From contig NZ_JACVFC010000006.1 in the NCBI RefSeq assembly GCF_014529935.1, positions 186,001 through 250,000 of the forward strand: 64,000 nt of DNA. Direction: 5' to 3'. Of the stretch, positions 42,651-52,098 are shown in pieces (positions within the stretch are counted from its first letter, which is position 1; each line of letters starts with the position of its first letter). The notes under the pieces were generated by a model, which saw nothing but the letters and a program-made list of their open reading frames with translations, did not search any database and had not been told where the DNA came from. The stretch is from Chitinophaga qingshengii. GTDB taxonomy: Bacteria; Bacteroidota; Bacteroidia; Chitinophagales; Chitinophagaceae. A program made the position numbers and the translations under genes.

Positions 42651-42838
42651 CACGCAAAGCATTCTAAGGAACAAAGAACGCAAAGATTTTTTGTTAAGTT
42701 TTTATAAGAAAGCAAAGGAGCGAAGATCAAATGTTGATCTTCGCTCCTTTGCTTTCTTTATTCGCTTATATAATCTTTGCCTGCTTTTTAATCCTCAAAA
42801 AATCGTTGCGTTCTTTGCTCCTTAGAATGCTTTGCGTG
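42651..42838. repeat. 188-base imperfect palindrome between convergent genes
   Basis: The outer arms CACGCAAAGCATTCTAAGGA and TCCTTAGAATGCTTTGCGTG are perfectly complementary; the inner arms AAAGCAAAGGAGCGAAGATC / GATCTTCGCTCCTTTGCTTT meet around position 42732. It fills the gap between the yiaAB stop (42647) and the phosphoesterase stop (42841). The CGCAAAG words are typical of interspersed repeats in Bacteroidota. It probably acts as a bidirectional terminator. Confidence 0.85.
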
Positions 42839-42840
42839 CA

Positions 42841-45294
42841 CTACAGCGTATATGCATTTACGTTCCCCGAAAAATCCGCTACATACAACAACCCGTTATA
42901 TACAGCCATATCAGCAAATACCGGCGCTCCTACTGCAATACGACGGATCATCTTCCCGGTAGTTACCTCCACCACATATACATAGCCGTCTGAAGCGCCC
43001 ACCAGCAGGTGGTTACCAGCCAGTAACGGAGTAGATTCAATCGTAGCGGAAGACGGCGTGGTATAAGGCGCGGTATAGAACAACGCTTCGCCTGGTTTAA
43101 ACTGCCATAGCTGTGCTTTGGTCTGTTTATCAAAGGCGATCATCCCACCGGAGGCGGTACAGGTAATGATGTACTGTGCTGTCACCAGTGGCGCTGTCAT
43201 GGTTTTCAGTTCGGCTGTCACCGGAATGCTGTCGATCGTTTTACCGGTAGCAGGTTCCAGCACATGGAGCTTATTAATGCCGTGTACATAGAGTTTGTTA
43301 TCGAAGAAAGCGGGGGTACCGCTGCGGAAGCGGATGCCTTCATCACTGCGTTTCCATTGTACGCGGCCGGTGGCGGCATCATGTGCAAACAGGTGGCTCC
43401 AGTTGGCGCCGGTGATCAGCTGTCCGTTGTGGAAGGCCATAGATGCAGGCGTACCTTCTCCGCCGGTCCAGTCGTGGTTGGTCCATTTCACCTGACCGGT
43501 ACGGATATCCAGCGCCTGCAGGTTATTACCGGAACCGGTATAATACACGCCATCCTGTGCTACGCCACCGGAATTATAACCGGGCAGGGATTGTTGGTTG
43601 CCCTGGTGTTTCCAGCGCAGTTTACCGGTAGCCGCCTCCAGCGCATAGGTCACGCCTTCTGCATCAGTAGCCAGCAGTACGCCGTTGCTGTAACTCATGC
43701 TGTGTTTAATGGAATTACCGGTAGGGAACTGCCAGTACACACGGCCGGTAGCTGCGTCCAGCGCGGTAATCCGGCATTGTTTGTTTTCTTCGTCATCGAT
43801 GGTGCCGGCGAATATTTTGCCTTCGGCAGCTATGGGAGATGATTTCCAGATATTCCCACCGAGGTTGGCCGTCCATTTCAGCAGCAGGTTGCCGGCGCCG
43901 GAAAGACCGGTAACGCCTGTACGTTGCGCATTTTGCAGGGCTTCCGGCCATGCTGCGCTTTTGATGGCAGGCAATGTTGTCTTCGTAAGCCGGAATGTAT
44001 CGCGGGTAAAGAGGATGCGCCCGGTACTTAGGGTAGCTTCTACCGTTGCCGTATATACGTCGTTTTTACCGGCAGCAGGCACAACAGCCGTAGCGCCCCA
44101 GTTCCAGTCGGTACGCGGTTGCAAAGGCAGCTCCCGCAGCAGGTCGCCTTTTTTATCGAACATACGGAAACGCACAGCCTTTACGGGTGAAGCGGTATGA
44201 TAGGCATTCACGCTCACCACCATCTTATCCTGATCGAAAGCAGTGCCATTTACAGAAGGAGACACCAGTGTAAGCTGGTTTTCCACATAGGTATAACGGC
44301 GTTGCACCAACGAAATACCGTTTTTATCGATATCCACTACATCGAAGTTGGAGGCAGAGTTATCGATACCGCCATCGGGAGGCGGGGCGGCGCAGAGGGA
44401 ACGGATACCGCTGTTACCATGGGTACGGGCGAAATTAATATGCCAGTGACCGTAGATCCAGGCCTTCAGGTTATGTTCATTCAGGTTGATACTGTCATTA
44501 CCTGCTTTCAATGCAAACAGGGTATCATACGTGAGCAGGTCGTGGTTGAAGACAATCACCGGTTTGGCAGGATCAGTGTGGGCCAGGTCGTTTTTCAGCC
44601 ATTTTACCACATCATCCAGTGTGTAGGAAGGCTGGTAATCACCATAGCGCATCGGTGTTACGATAAAGTGGGCCGGCCCCGCTTCAAAGGAATAAAACAC
44701 CGGGCCAAACAACGACTCGTACAATGCTTCTCCATAAGGGCCTTTCACGAGGTCGTGGTTACCGATGCAATAATATACCGGCAGCCCCATGGTTTTGGTG
44801 TTGATATGCTGAGCATGAAAAGCCATTCCTTTTTCATAACAGATATCTCCGGTATGAATCATAAAATCCGCGTTTTCATTGCGGGCAAAATCTTTGGCTT
44901 CGGTCACCCAGTTGTTGAACTGCGTGGTTTCGGTATCGGCCAGGCGAACGAACTTCGCTTTATCTGTAGCGCCGCTACGTGGCTGTAGTCCAAACTGATA
45001 GGCTGTCAGGCTGCTGTCTGTCCGGATATAAAATTCTTTAGTGGTTTGATATCCGGCTGGTGTGGTGATAAATATAAAACGCGCACGGCTATGTCCGGGT
45101 AACTGAAAGTGGCCGGACTGATCGGTAACGGTTACAGAAAGGCCGTCGGACACCCTGATGCCAGGCATACCGGCTTCAGCTGCATCCTGTTTGCCATTGG
45201 CATTGCTGTCGAGGAATACGTTTCCCGAAAAGCCCTGTGCCATGGCTGCGTGCCAGGTACAACAGGACAGGAAAGCAAACAAAATCTTTTTCAT
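42841..45294 (-). CDS. Metallophosphoesterase fused to PQQ-like beta-propeller
   Basis: 817 residues from the ATG at 45294, with signal peptide ending MAQ (about 20). Domain order: prealbumin-like N-domain (about 21-110, FLDSNANGKQDAAEAGMPGI), calcineurin-like phosphoesterase (about 115-330, HTGDICYEK, GNHD, FNHDLLT, YGHWHINF), beta domain, then a PQQ-like propeller (about 455-817) with repeated ALDAATGRVYWQFPTG-type blades. It follows a SusD gene by 115 bases on the same strand and probably belongs to that PUL. Substrate unknown; dephosphorylation of a glycan is possible. Confidence 0.93.
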   Translation of the reverse strand: MKKILFAFLSCCTWHAAMAQGFSGNVFLDSNANGKQDAAEAGMPGIRVSDGLSVTVTDQSGHFQLPGHSRARFIFITTPAGYQTTKEFYIRTDSSLTAYQFGLQPRSGATDKAKFVRLADTETTQFNNWVTEAKDFARNENADFMIHTGDICYEKGMAFHAQHINTKTMGLPVYYCIGNHDLVKGPYGEALYESLFGPVFYSFEAGPAHFIVTPMRYGDYQPSYTLDDVVKWLKNDLAHTDPAKPVIVFNHDLLTYDTLFALKAGNDSINLNEHNLKAWIYGHWHINFARTHGNSGIRSLCAAPPPDGGIDNSASNFDVVDIDKNGISLVQRRYTYVENQLTLVSPSVNGTAFDQDKMVVSVNAYHTASPVKAVRFRMFDKKGDLLRELPLQPRTDWNWGATAVVPAAGKNDVYTATVEATLSTGRILFTRDTFRLTKTTLPAIKSAAWPEALQNAQRTGVTGLSGAGNLLLKWTANLGGNIWKSSPIAAEGKIFAGTIDDEENKQCRITALDAATGRVYWQFPTGNSIKHSMSYSNGVLLATDAEGVTYALEAATGKLRWKHQGNQQSLPGYNSGGVAQDGVYYTGSGNNLQALDIRTGQVKWTNHDWTGGEGTPASMAFHNGQLITGANWSHLFAHDAATGRVQWKRSDEGIRFRSGTPAFFDNKLYVHGINKLHVLEPATGKTIDSIPVTAELKTMTAPLVTAQYIITCTASGGMIAFDKQTKAQLWQFKPGEALFYTAPYTTPSSATIESTPLLAGNHLLVGASDGYVYVVEVTTGKMIRRIAVGAPVFADMAVYNGLLYVADFSGNVNAYTL

Positions 45295-45313
45295 CGTCAA
45301 AGTTTATAAAAAA

Positions 45314-45394
45314 ATTACAGACAACAAACCAGGGTAGCCAGTCAATATGAAACAAAGGATTGACAGGCATTTCCACCGATTTGTTGTCTGTAAT
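45314..45394 (-). promoter_or_regulatory. Long structured intergenic element between susD and phosphoesterase
   Basis: Perfect 15-base outer stem (ATTACAGACAACAAA / TTTGTTGTCTGTAAT) enclosing a second stem (45337-45346 with 45359-45368, one mismatch). It starts 19 bases after the ATG of the phosphoesterase and ends 14 bases before the susD stop. It may lower downstream expression or protect the susCD mRNA. Confidence 0.6.
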
Positions 45395-45408
45395 TCGTAA
45401 TGAAAAAA

Positions 45409-47223
45409 CTATTTCCAGTAAATGTTCTGTTCCAGGTTTTTGTTCAGTACCAGTTGCTGTTTGGGAATCGGGCGGTAATAGTACTTAGGAATGATAAAGT
45501 TACGTCCTGCTTTATCTGCCGTAAATACAATATGGCCGCTATTGCCATTCTCCAGGTAGAAGTTATTTGGACTACCGTTTTTGTCTGCCAGGTAAAAACG
45601 GGCAGTCAGCTTCCATCTTACTTCCTGCGGCAGGCTCATAAGGGCCGAGCTGTCGTTCGGATTCGGCAGGATAGCGATATCCGGTTTACCGTCGCCGGTC
45701 ATATCGATCGCACCCAATGCAGGTACGTACATACCAGCCGGGGCTTTCGTGATATTGATCCCCGCAGCCCAGCGGTTGATGTCATTGAGGCGTTGTCCTT
45801 CGCAGGCCATTTCCACTCTTCTCTCACGGCGGATCTCCAGGATCACACCTTTATTGGCGCCCTTTACATCATACTGGCCGCTTAATGCCGGATCAGGATT
45901 GCCATTGGCGCTGGCCATGTTCATATCAGGCATCTGTACACGACGACGCAACAGGTTAACGGACATATCCAGGTCTGACTGACTCAGGTCATTCAGCTCG
46001 GCTTTTGCCTCTGCGAAGTTCAGCAGTACTTCTGCATAGCGGTAAACCGGCAGCGCAGAATAGTTGAGTTCCCATCCTCCACGTTGTTTAGGATCGCGGG
46101 GATAAAATTTCAACTGATCATAACCACCCAGGTTCGGTTTGGCAACATACAGCAAGGTGTCTTGTGTAGTGCTAAATCCGGGATAGGCGACTGTTTCAGC
46201 CAAACGGGGATCACGGTTTTTAAACGTAGTAACGAAGTCCATCTTATCATAACCCTGCTGTGCCGTAAATGGCGTACCATCTTTCATCAGATAGCTATAT
46301 ACCAGGCTTTGGCTGAGCGACCAGGTCCAACCCAATACGGTATGGGTATTGTTGGCTTTACCCAGCGCCTGCGGATAATCACGCCATTGAATGATTTCTT
46401 TGTTACCGGCGAGGCTGGTGCTTACAAACAGGGCACGGTAGTCTTCACCGCCTTTACCTGTATTGTAGATATCGAAACGGCCGCTGGTGATCAGCTGCTG
46501 GGATGCCCAGGCAGATTTTCTCAGCCAGGTATCAGCCGTTCCTTCCAGTTTCAATTCAGGATGGTAACGCCGGAAAGTTCCTTCAAACAGGCAATAGCGC
46601 GACATGAGCGCCAGTGCAGCGTACTTGCTCACCAGTGTGTTGCTGGTAGGCTTATCCTTGATATTATCTACTTTAACATTATCTACCGCATATTGCAGGT
46701 CAGCCAACACAGAATCGGCCACACTGGCACGGGGATCTTTGCCTTTGTATAAAGCAGGGTCGATGTCAGTCAACACATGGCCATACCAGGGTACATCGGA
46801 GTAACGGGCAATCAGTTCCGCATAAATACGGGCACGGAAATAACGGGCAATACCGGTAAAGTGAGCGATATCCGCAGCATCGCCTTGTGCCTTATGCACA
46901 TTGTCCAAGAGGTAGTTGACGTTACGCAACTTTTTCCAGGAGTCCCATCCTTCTACAGTTGTTTCATCCAGCGTACCATGTACCAGTTTGTCCATTTCAC
47001 TGCCGGTATTGATGGACACGTTGTCTGAGTTATTGTCGTCATAGGGAGCTGACAGGTTATCGTCATACAAACCATAGAGATAGGTCTCCAGGTCTTTCGG
47101 TGTCTTAAAGTAAGCGTCTGGTGTAATCTCCGTCTGTGGCATCCTTTGCAGGAAATCCTTCTTACAGGAAACAACCGCACTACCCAATATGATGAATGAT
47201 AAAATAAGCCGCTTGTTTTTCAT
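45409..47223 (-). CDS. SusD/RagB-family lipoprotein
   Basis: 604 residues from the ATG at 47223, with lipoprotein signal ending AVVSCKKDF (Cys about 20). SusD features: QMPQTEITPDAYFKTPKDLE start, YRYAEVLLNFAEAKAELND and EIRRERRVEMACEGQRLNDI near the end. Longer than usual by about 100 residues, with an insert around DMTGDGKPDIAILPNPND. Partner of SusC at 47244 (20-base gap); a phosphoesterase follows. Confidence 0.96.
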   Translation of the reverse strand: MKNKRLILSFIILGSAVVSCKKDFLQRMPQTEITPDAYFKTPKDLETYLYGLYDDNLSAPYDDNNSDNVSINTGSEMDKLVHGTLDETTVEGWDSWKKLRNVNYLLDNVHKAQGDAADIAHFTGIARYFRARIYAELIARYSDVPWYGHVLTDIDPALYKGKDPRASVADSVLADLQYAVDNVKVDNIKDKPTSNTLVSKYAALALMSRYCLFEGTFRRYHPELKLEGTADTWLRKSAWASQQLITSGRFDIYNTGKGGEDYRALFVSTSLAGNKEIIQWRDYPQALGKANNTHTVLGWTWSLSQSLVYSYLMKDGTPFTAQQGYDKMDFVTTFKNRDPRLAETVAYPGFSTTQDTLLYVAKPNLGGYDQLKFYPRDPKQRGGWELNYSALPVYRYAEVLLNFAEAKAELNDLSQSDLDMSVNLLRRRVQMPDMNMASANGNPDPALSGQYDVKGANKGVILEIRRERRVEMACEGQRLNDINRWAAGINITKAPAGMYVPALGAIDMTGDGKPDIAILPNPNDSSALMSLPQEVRWKLTARFYLADKNGSPNNFYLENGNSGHIVFTADKAGRNFIIPKYYYRPIPKQQLVLNKNLEQNIYWK

Positions 47224-47243
47224 GTTGCACTTTTTTGCTTTAA

Positions 47244-50200
47244 TTAAAAGTTCAGGTTCAATCCGCACGAGTAGGTTTTCTGATAAGGATATACTGTACC
47301 ATCGAGACCTTCCGGATCAATATTGGCTTTCAGGTGGGAGATGGTGAAGATGTTTTCTGCACTTACGTATACCCGTAACCGGTTGATCTTCGCTCTGGTG
47401 GTGAGTGACTTCGGCAGGGTATAACCGAGAGTCACGTTTTTCAGACGGGTATAGGCCGCATTCTGCAGATATCGTGTCTGTGGCGCACCCAGTTCGGTAG
47501 CGTCTTCCGCGATATATGATTTCAGGCGCGGGAAATACCCATTCGGTGTTTCAGGTGTCCATCTGTCCAGGTTGTGTACCTGTACGTTGGTCCACGGCTG
47601 TGCATATACGCCCCAGAAGTAGTGGTTACCCGGGTTAGGGTACCAGTCCCTTTTACCGATACCCTGAATCAGGGCGCGGAAATCGAAACCTTTATAGGAA
47701 GCAGTCAGATCGATGCTGTAAGGGTAACGGGGAGCATTGTTACCAATGATCTTACGGTCGCCCGGATTGGATACGGTGTTATCACCATAGTCGATTACAC
47801 CGTCACCGTTCAGGTCTTTGAATTTCAGGTCACCTACGTAAAACAGGTACTGCTGGTCATCTGAACCTACTTTAGACTGATTGGGATGTGATTTCAGTTC
47901 CGCTTCGTTCTGGAAGAAACCTTCTGTTTCCAGGCCCCAGATATCGCCAATTTCCTGGCCGTTGTAGTAGTTACGTTTTTTCAGATCGGAGTTGTCGTAA
48001 TTCGCCAGGGTACCGGTTGGATTGGTATAACGGGTAATGAAGGAGCGGCTGTCTGCCAGCAATAATCTTACGCCGTAGCTAAAGTCATCTTTACCGATCT
48101 TGAACTGATCGCGCCAGGAGAGCGTCATTTCCCATCCTCTTGTTTTCAGGTCAGCAGAGTTGGTTTTAGGCGCGTCTGCACCAAAAACGGCAGGCAGTTC
48201 CTGGCTTTTGGCAAACATACCGGTAGTATACCGTGTATAACGGTCATAGCTAAACGATAATTTTTCCTTCAGCAGGGCGATATCGATACCGCCGTTGAGC
48301 GTTTTAACCTGTTGCCAGGTATAGGTAGCGGTTACAGGCACGGGAGAAAATACGCCTAGCGGAATCTGGCCGTTGAGGGCAGATTTGATGTTATCGGTTT
48401 TCATGGTTTCCATGTAACCATAGGCATCCCATTGCTGATCACCCAGGGAACCATAGGAACCGCGCAGTTTCAACAGGTCAATACCGGCACGGTCTTTAAT
48501 ACCGCCGAAGAATTTTTCTTTGGAAACCACCCATGCCAGTGAGCCGGACGGGAAGAAGCCCCAACGGTTATCGGTACGGAAACGGGAAGAACCATCGTTA
48601 CGGCCATTTACTTCTACTATATATTTATCATCGAAGATGTAATTCAGGCGATAGTAGATACCTCTAACTGCCCAGTCTTCCCAGGTTTGTTTTTGGGTAA
48701 TAGTACCCGTAGCCAGTTGAGGAGTAGGATAATCAGTACTGATCAGTCCTTCTTTCTTCACGCGGAACAGGTTATAGGTGTGATATTCCTGGTTAAACCC
48801 GGCCAACGCGCCTACATAGTGTTTTTTATGGAACGTTTTATGGAAATCGGTGTACAGGTTATACACGTTGTATTTCACGGCAGTACTGAGGTTTTCCGCA
48901 GATGATACATTACTGTTGGTATAACCGAATGGCTGATTAGGGCCGGTACGGTAAGACACCGGCAGTACAAAAATGTTACCCACGTCATTACCTCTGCGGA
49001 ATGTAGCGTCTCCTTTGATGGTCCACACATCCTTGATAATACCCACTTCAGCATTGAGGGTAGTCATGAACTCGCTCCAGGTATCGGCAGCCCGGCCACC
49101 GCTTTGCAGGTTACCCAGCAGGGCAGCACCGTCTGAAGTCCAGGTACCATCCGGGTTACGGGGCACACTCAGGGAAGGTGTACGATTGGAGTTATGGAAA
49201 AACAGGTAGTCCTGCGTAAAGGATGGCTGATCATAGGTGGTATTGGTATACATGGTGTTGCTACCAATCTTGATACGATCGTTAAAATTATAGGTGGCTT
49301 TCGCACGCAGGTTGTAGCGGTTGTATTTATCGGGGTTATAACGCAGCATACCATCCTGGGAATAATAATCCGCCGAGAAGTAGTAGTTGAGTTTTTCATC
49401 ACCGCGGGAAATGCTGACATTGGCATTATAAGCCGGAGCAGACTTCTGGTATACTTCGTGTAACCAGTCGGTAGTACCATAGTAGCTCCACTTTTTTGGG
49501 TCAGTAGGGCTTACAATAACGTTAGGCAGGGAGGGATCATCTTTCAGTTTCTGTGCATAAGCTCTGTCGGCAGCGGGGTACAGATCATACAGCGGTGTAG
49601 CGGCATCGTGTTTATACTCCATGGTAGTCAGCGGGTCCGTTACAATCTTAGGTACTTTTCCCAGTGTACGTACCGCGTAGTTGGTGTTGGCATTTACCGC
49701 CATGCGGCCGTCTTTACCGGATTTAGTGGTGATCAGTACCACGCCGAAAGCAGCACGGGCGCCATAGATAGCAGCAGAAGCAGCATCTTTCAGCACAGTA
49801 ACACTTTCCACATCGGCCGGGTTCAGGCGGGATACTTCTTCATTGGTAAAAGGAATATTATCTACCAGGATAAAAGGATCGCCTCCGTTGATGGAAGTCA
49901 TACCCCGGATATTGAACTTGGCAGCAGAAGAAACGCGGCCGTTATCATTGGTGATATTGAGGTTGGGCAGCAGGCCTTGTAAACCGTTGTTGATATTGGC
50001 GATAGGACGGCTTTCCAGTTCCTTGCCGGAGATAGCGTCTACCGCGCCGCTCAGGTTCACTCTTTTCTGTTTGCCGTAACCTACTACCACCACTTCGTTC
50101 AAACCACTGGAATTGGCTTTCAGGGAGATATTAAAGACAGCTCCTTCTTTAGCCGTCATCTGTTTACCTTCATACCCTACGTAGCTAAACTCGATGATGG

Positions 50201-50711
50201 CATTTTCCGGCACGTCCATCTTAAAACGGCCGTCTACGTCAGTTTTAGCGCCGGTAGTGGTGCCTTTCACGATAACGGTAACACCAATCAGCGGAACGCC
50301 GGCTTCGTCTGTTACGCGGCCTCTGATGGGCACATTCTGTACCGTTTCCCCTGCTTCCAGGATAACGATCAGGTTGTCCTTCATAATCTTATATCCTAAC
50401 GAGGTGCCTGCCAGCGCTTTATCCAGGACTTCCCGGACAGGCGCATCTTTCATCGTAATAGAGATCTTCCGGTCGGGGATGCTGGCATTTTTGTACACAA
50501 AAGTGTAGTCGCTTTTCTGCCCGATCACATTTAGTAGCTTTCCAATGTTAATATTGTTATAATTAACAGTGATCCGCTCCTGGGAAAAACCATGTGCGCT
50601 GAGCTGTAAAAACCCTGCACAAAGCAATACGGAGGTTAGTTTCATACGCATTAACAGTTTCCTCATATTCCGCCGGGGAATATCAGAAGGCCACCAAAAG
50701 CTTTTTTTCAT
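47244..50711 (-). CDS. SusC-family TonB-linked receptor with STN domain
   Basis: 1155 residues: signal region (about 1-45), STN domain (about 50-110), carboxypeptidase-D-like domain (about 125-210, GRVTDEAGVPLIGVTVIVKG), TonB box NEVVVVGYG, plug (FNIRGMTSINGGDPFILVDN, VTVLKDAASAAIYGARAA), and the barrel. The STN domain agrees with a FecR gene 184 bases upstream on the same strand. Function: import of a glycan or oligosaccharide delivered by SusD. Confidence 0.97.
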   Translation of the reverse strand: MKKSFWWPSDIPRRNMRKLLMRMKLTSVLLCAGFLQLSAHGFSQERITVNYNNINIGKLLNVIGQKSDYTFVYKNASIPDRKISITMKDAPVREVLDKALAGTSLGYKIMKDNLIVILEAGETVQNVPIRGRVTDEAGVPLIGVTVIVKGTTTGAKTDVDGRFKMDVPENAIIEFSYVGYEGKQMTAKEGAVFNISLKANSSGLNEVVVVGYGKQKRVNLSGAVDAISGKELESRPIANINNGLQGLLPNLNITNDNGRVSSAAKFNIRGMTSINGGDPFILVDNIPFTNEEVSRLNPADVESVTVLKDAASAAIYGARAAFGVVLITTKSGKDGRMAVNANTNYAVRTLGKVPKIVTDPLTTMEYKHDAATPLYDLYPAADRAYAQKLKDDPSLPNVIVSPTDPKKWSYYGTTDWLHEVYQKSAPAYNANVSISRGDEKLNYYFSADYYSQDGMLRYNPDKYNRYNLRAKATYNFNDRIKIGSNTMYTNTTYDQPSFTQDYLFFHNSNRTPSLSVPRNPDGTWTSDGAALLGNLQSGGRAADTWSEFMTTLNAEVGIIKDVWTIKGDATFRRGNDVGNIFVLPVSYRTGPNQPFGYTNSNVSSAENLSTAVKYNVYNLYTDFHKTFHKKHYVGALAGFNQEYHTYNLFRVKKEGLISTDYPTPQLATGTITQKQTWEDWAVRGIYYRLNYIFDDKYIVEVNGRNDGSSRFRTDNRWGFFPSGSLAWVVSKEKFFGGIKDRAGIDLLKLRGSYGSLGDQQWDAYGYMETMKTDNIKSALNGQIPLGVFSPVPVTATYTWQQVKTLNGGIDIALLKEKLSFSYDRYTRYTTGMFAKSQELPAVFGADAPKTNSADLKTRGWEMTLSWRDQFKIGKDDFSYGVRLLLADSRSFITRYTNPTGTLANYDNSDLKKRNYYNGQEIGDIWGLETEGFFQNEAELKSHPNQSKVGSDDQQYLFYVGDLKFKDLNGDGVIDYGDNTVSNPGDRKIIGNNAPRYPYSIDLTASYKGFDFRALIQGIGKRDWYPNPGNHYFWGVYAQPWTNVQVHNLDRWTPETPNGYFPRLKSYIAEDATELGAPQTRYLQNAAYTRLKNVTLGYTLPKSLTTRAKINRLRVYVSAENIFTISHLKANIDPEGLDGTVYPYQKTYSCGLNLNF

Positions 50712-50895
50712 AAATTTGTTTCGTTAGGTTAAATAATTAGCCATTACCAGATTCTTTCGAATCGGTTTAGATTGTTTAGCCAGCATTGTAAAAGGGGAAT
50801 GTTGCCGCATTTCCCTTTTTGCTGTCCGCAAAAAAATTTTATCGGGTAGTTATCGTTCTGTCATCACTGATTACCGGAATAGGCATTTTACATTT

Positions 50896-51966
50896 TTACC
50901 ATATATAGATGATATTTTCCTTTGTGTTCACTTCGTAGTGAAAACCAGACATCAGCTGCAGGGCCTGTAATACATCTTCTATGCCCTGCTTGCGGAAAGC
51001 GCCGGTAAATACTTCGTGTTTATAACGATCATTTTTAAACCGTAAGGTTACGTTGTACCAGCGTTCCAGGTCATGCGACAGCGCTTCAAAAGTTACATTG
51101 TCAAAGTCGAAACGGTCGTTGATCCAGGCGGTGGCAGGTTTATCTGCATCCTCACCGGCACTGGCGCCGGCAATAATATTTTTTACCGGTGAGATGCTAA
51201 AGTTGGCTTTTTTATGATCGGGCGCCGGTTGGTTTTGCTGATTAGCGATGATCAGCTTCTGATCGGGTTCCAGTACCACTTTGCGGCTGTCGGACCCCTG
51301 CGGGAAACTGACCTCTACCTTGCCGCTCAGCAAGGTGGTTTCTACAGTAGCATCTTCCGTATAGGCTTTCACGTTAAATACGGTTCCTAATACCCGGATA
51401 TTGACAGGGCCTGTCCGGATTATAAAAGGGTGCGCCGGATCGTGTTTTACATCAAAATAGGCTTCTCCAATGAGCCCTACTTCCCTTTCTCCCTGGAGAA
51501 AGCGGGTAGCATCATATTGCAGACGGCTGCAGGCATTGAGTACTACCGTTGTGCCATCCGGCAGTACCACACTGGTTTTGGAACCTGTTTTGGTGACTAC
51601 TTCATTACGAAAAGCCTGCCTGTCGGACGATACCGGCCATAACGCCCATACTGTCAACAGTACCGTTATCATAGCGGCTATCCCGGCCATCATCTTCCAG
51701 GGGGGCAATTTTCTGACCGGTGCGTCCTGTTCCTGTTGCAGGAACAAATTGATACGGTCCATGCCTTCGCTGGCTAACCGGCTCTCTTCTTCCGGCGTAA
51801 AGCCGTTGGCCGGATTGACAGTCTGTATATCTTCCACAATAGTAAAGGCATATTGCAATTCCGGGAACTGCATCAGCAGCATTTCCAGTTCTTTCAACTC
51901 CTCCGTGGTGGCCTCGCCGGATATTTTCCTGGCCATCAATGTATTTATCCGGTTACGCTCAATCAT
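50896..51966 (-). CDS. FecR-family anti-sigma factor
   Basis: 356 residues: N-terminal cytoplasmic helices (SGEATTEELKELEMLL), one membrane span (about 90-110), FecR domain (SKTSVVLPDGTTVVLNACSRL, GEAYFDVKHDPAHPF) and a C-terminal STN-like/DUF4974 segment. Upstream of the STN-bearing SusC at 47244. Its sigma factor is not directly upstream: a 483-residue membrane protein and then an ECF sigma gene lie on the opposite strand. Confidence 0.94.
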   Translation of the reverse strand: MIERNRINTLMARKISGEATTEELKELEMLLMQFPELQYAFTIVEDIQTVNPANGFTPEEESRLASEGMDRINLFLQQEQDAPVRKLPPWKMMAGIAAMITVLLTVWALWPVSSDRQAFRNEVVTKTGSKTSVVLPDGTTVVLNACSRLQYDATRFLQGEREVGLIGEAYFDVKHDPAHPFIIRTGPVNIRVLGTVFNVKAYTEDATVETTLLSGKVEVSFPQGSDSRKVVLEPDQKLIIANQQNQPAPDHKKANFSISPVKNIIAGASAGEDADKPATAWINDRFDFDNVTFEALSHDLERWYNVTLRFKNDRYKHEVFTGAFRKQGIEDVLQALQLMSGFHYEVNTKENIIYIW

Positions 51967-52098
51967 TTACTTTTTAATCCGTGTTACAGTATAAGGTCGA
52001 AAAGAAAATTAAAAACCCCCAAAGCGGATTAACATTTTTTTCGAATTATCCCGGATAATTTTATTAATAATATATTTGTCCGGGTTAACCTGTCCCTT

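Noticed and set aside
44197..44988. 263-codon frame on the plus strand
   Set aside because: Antisense shadow of the phosphoesterase domain of the gene at 42841; His/Ile-rich without any motif.
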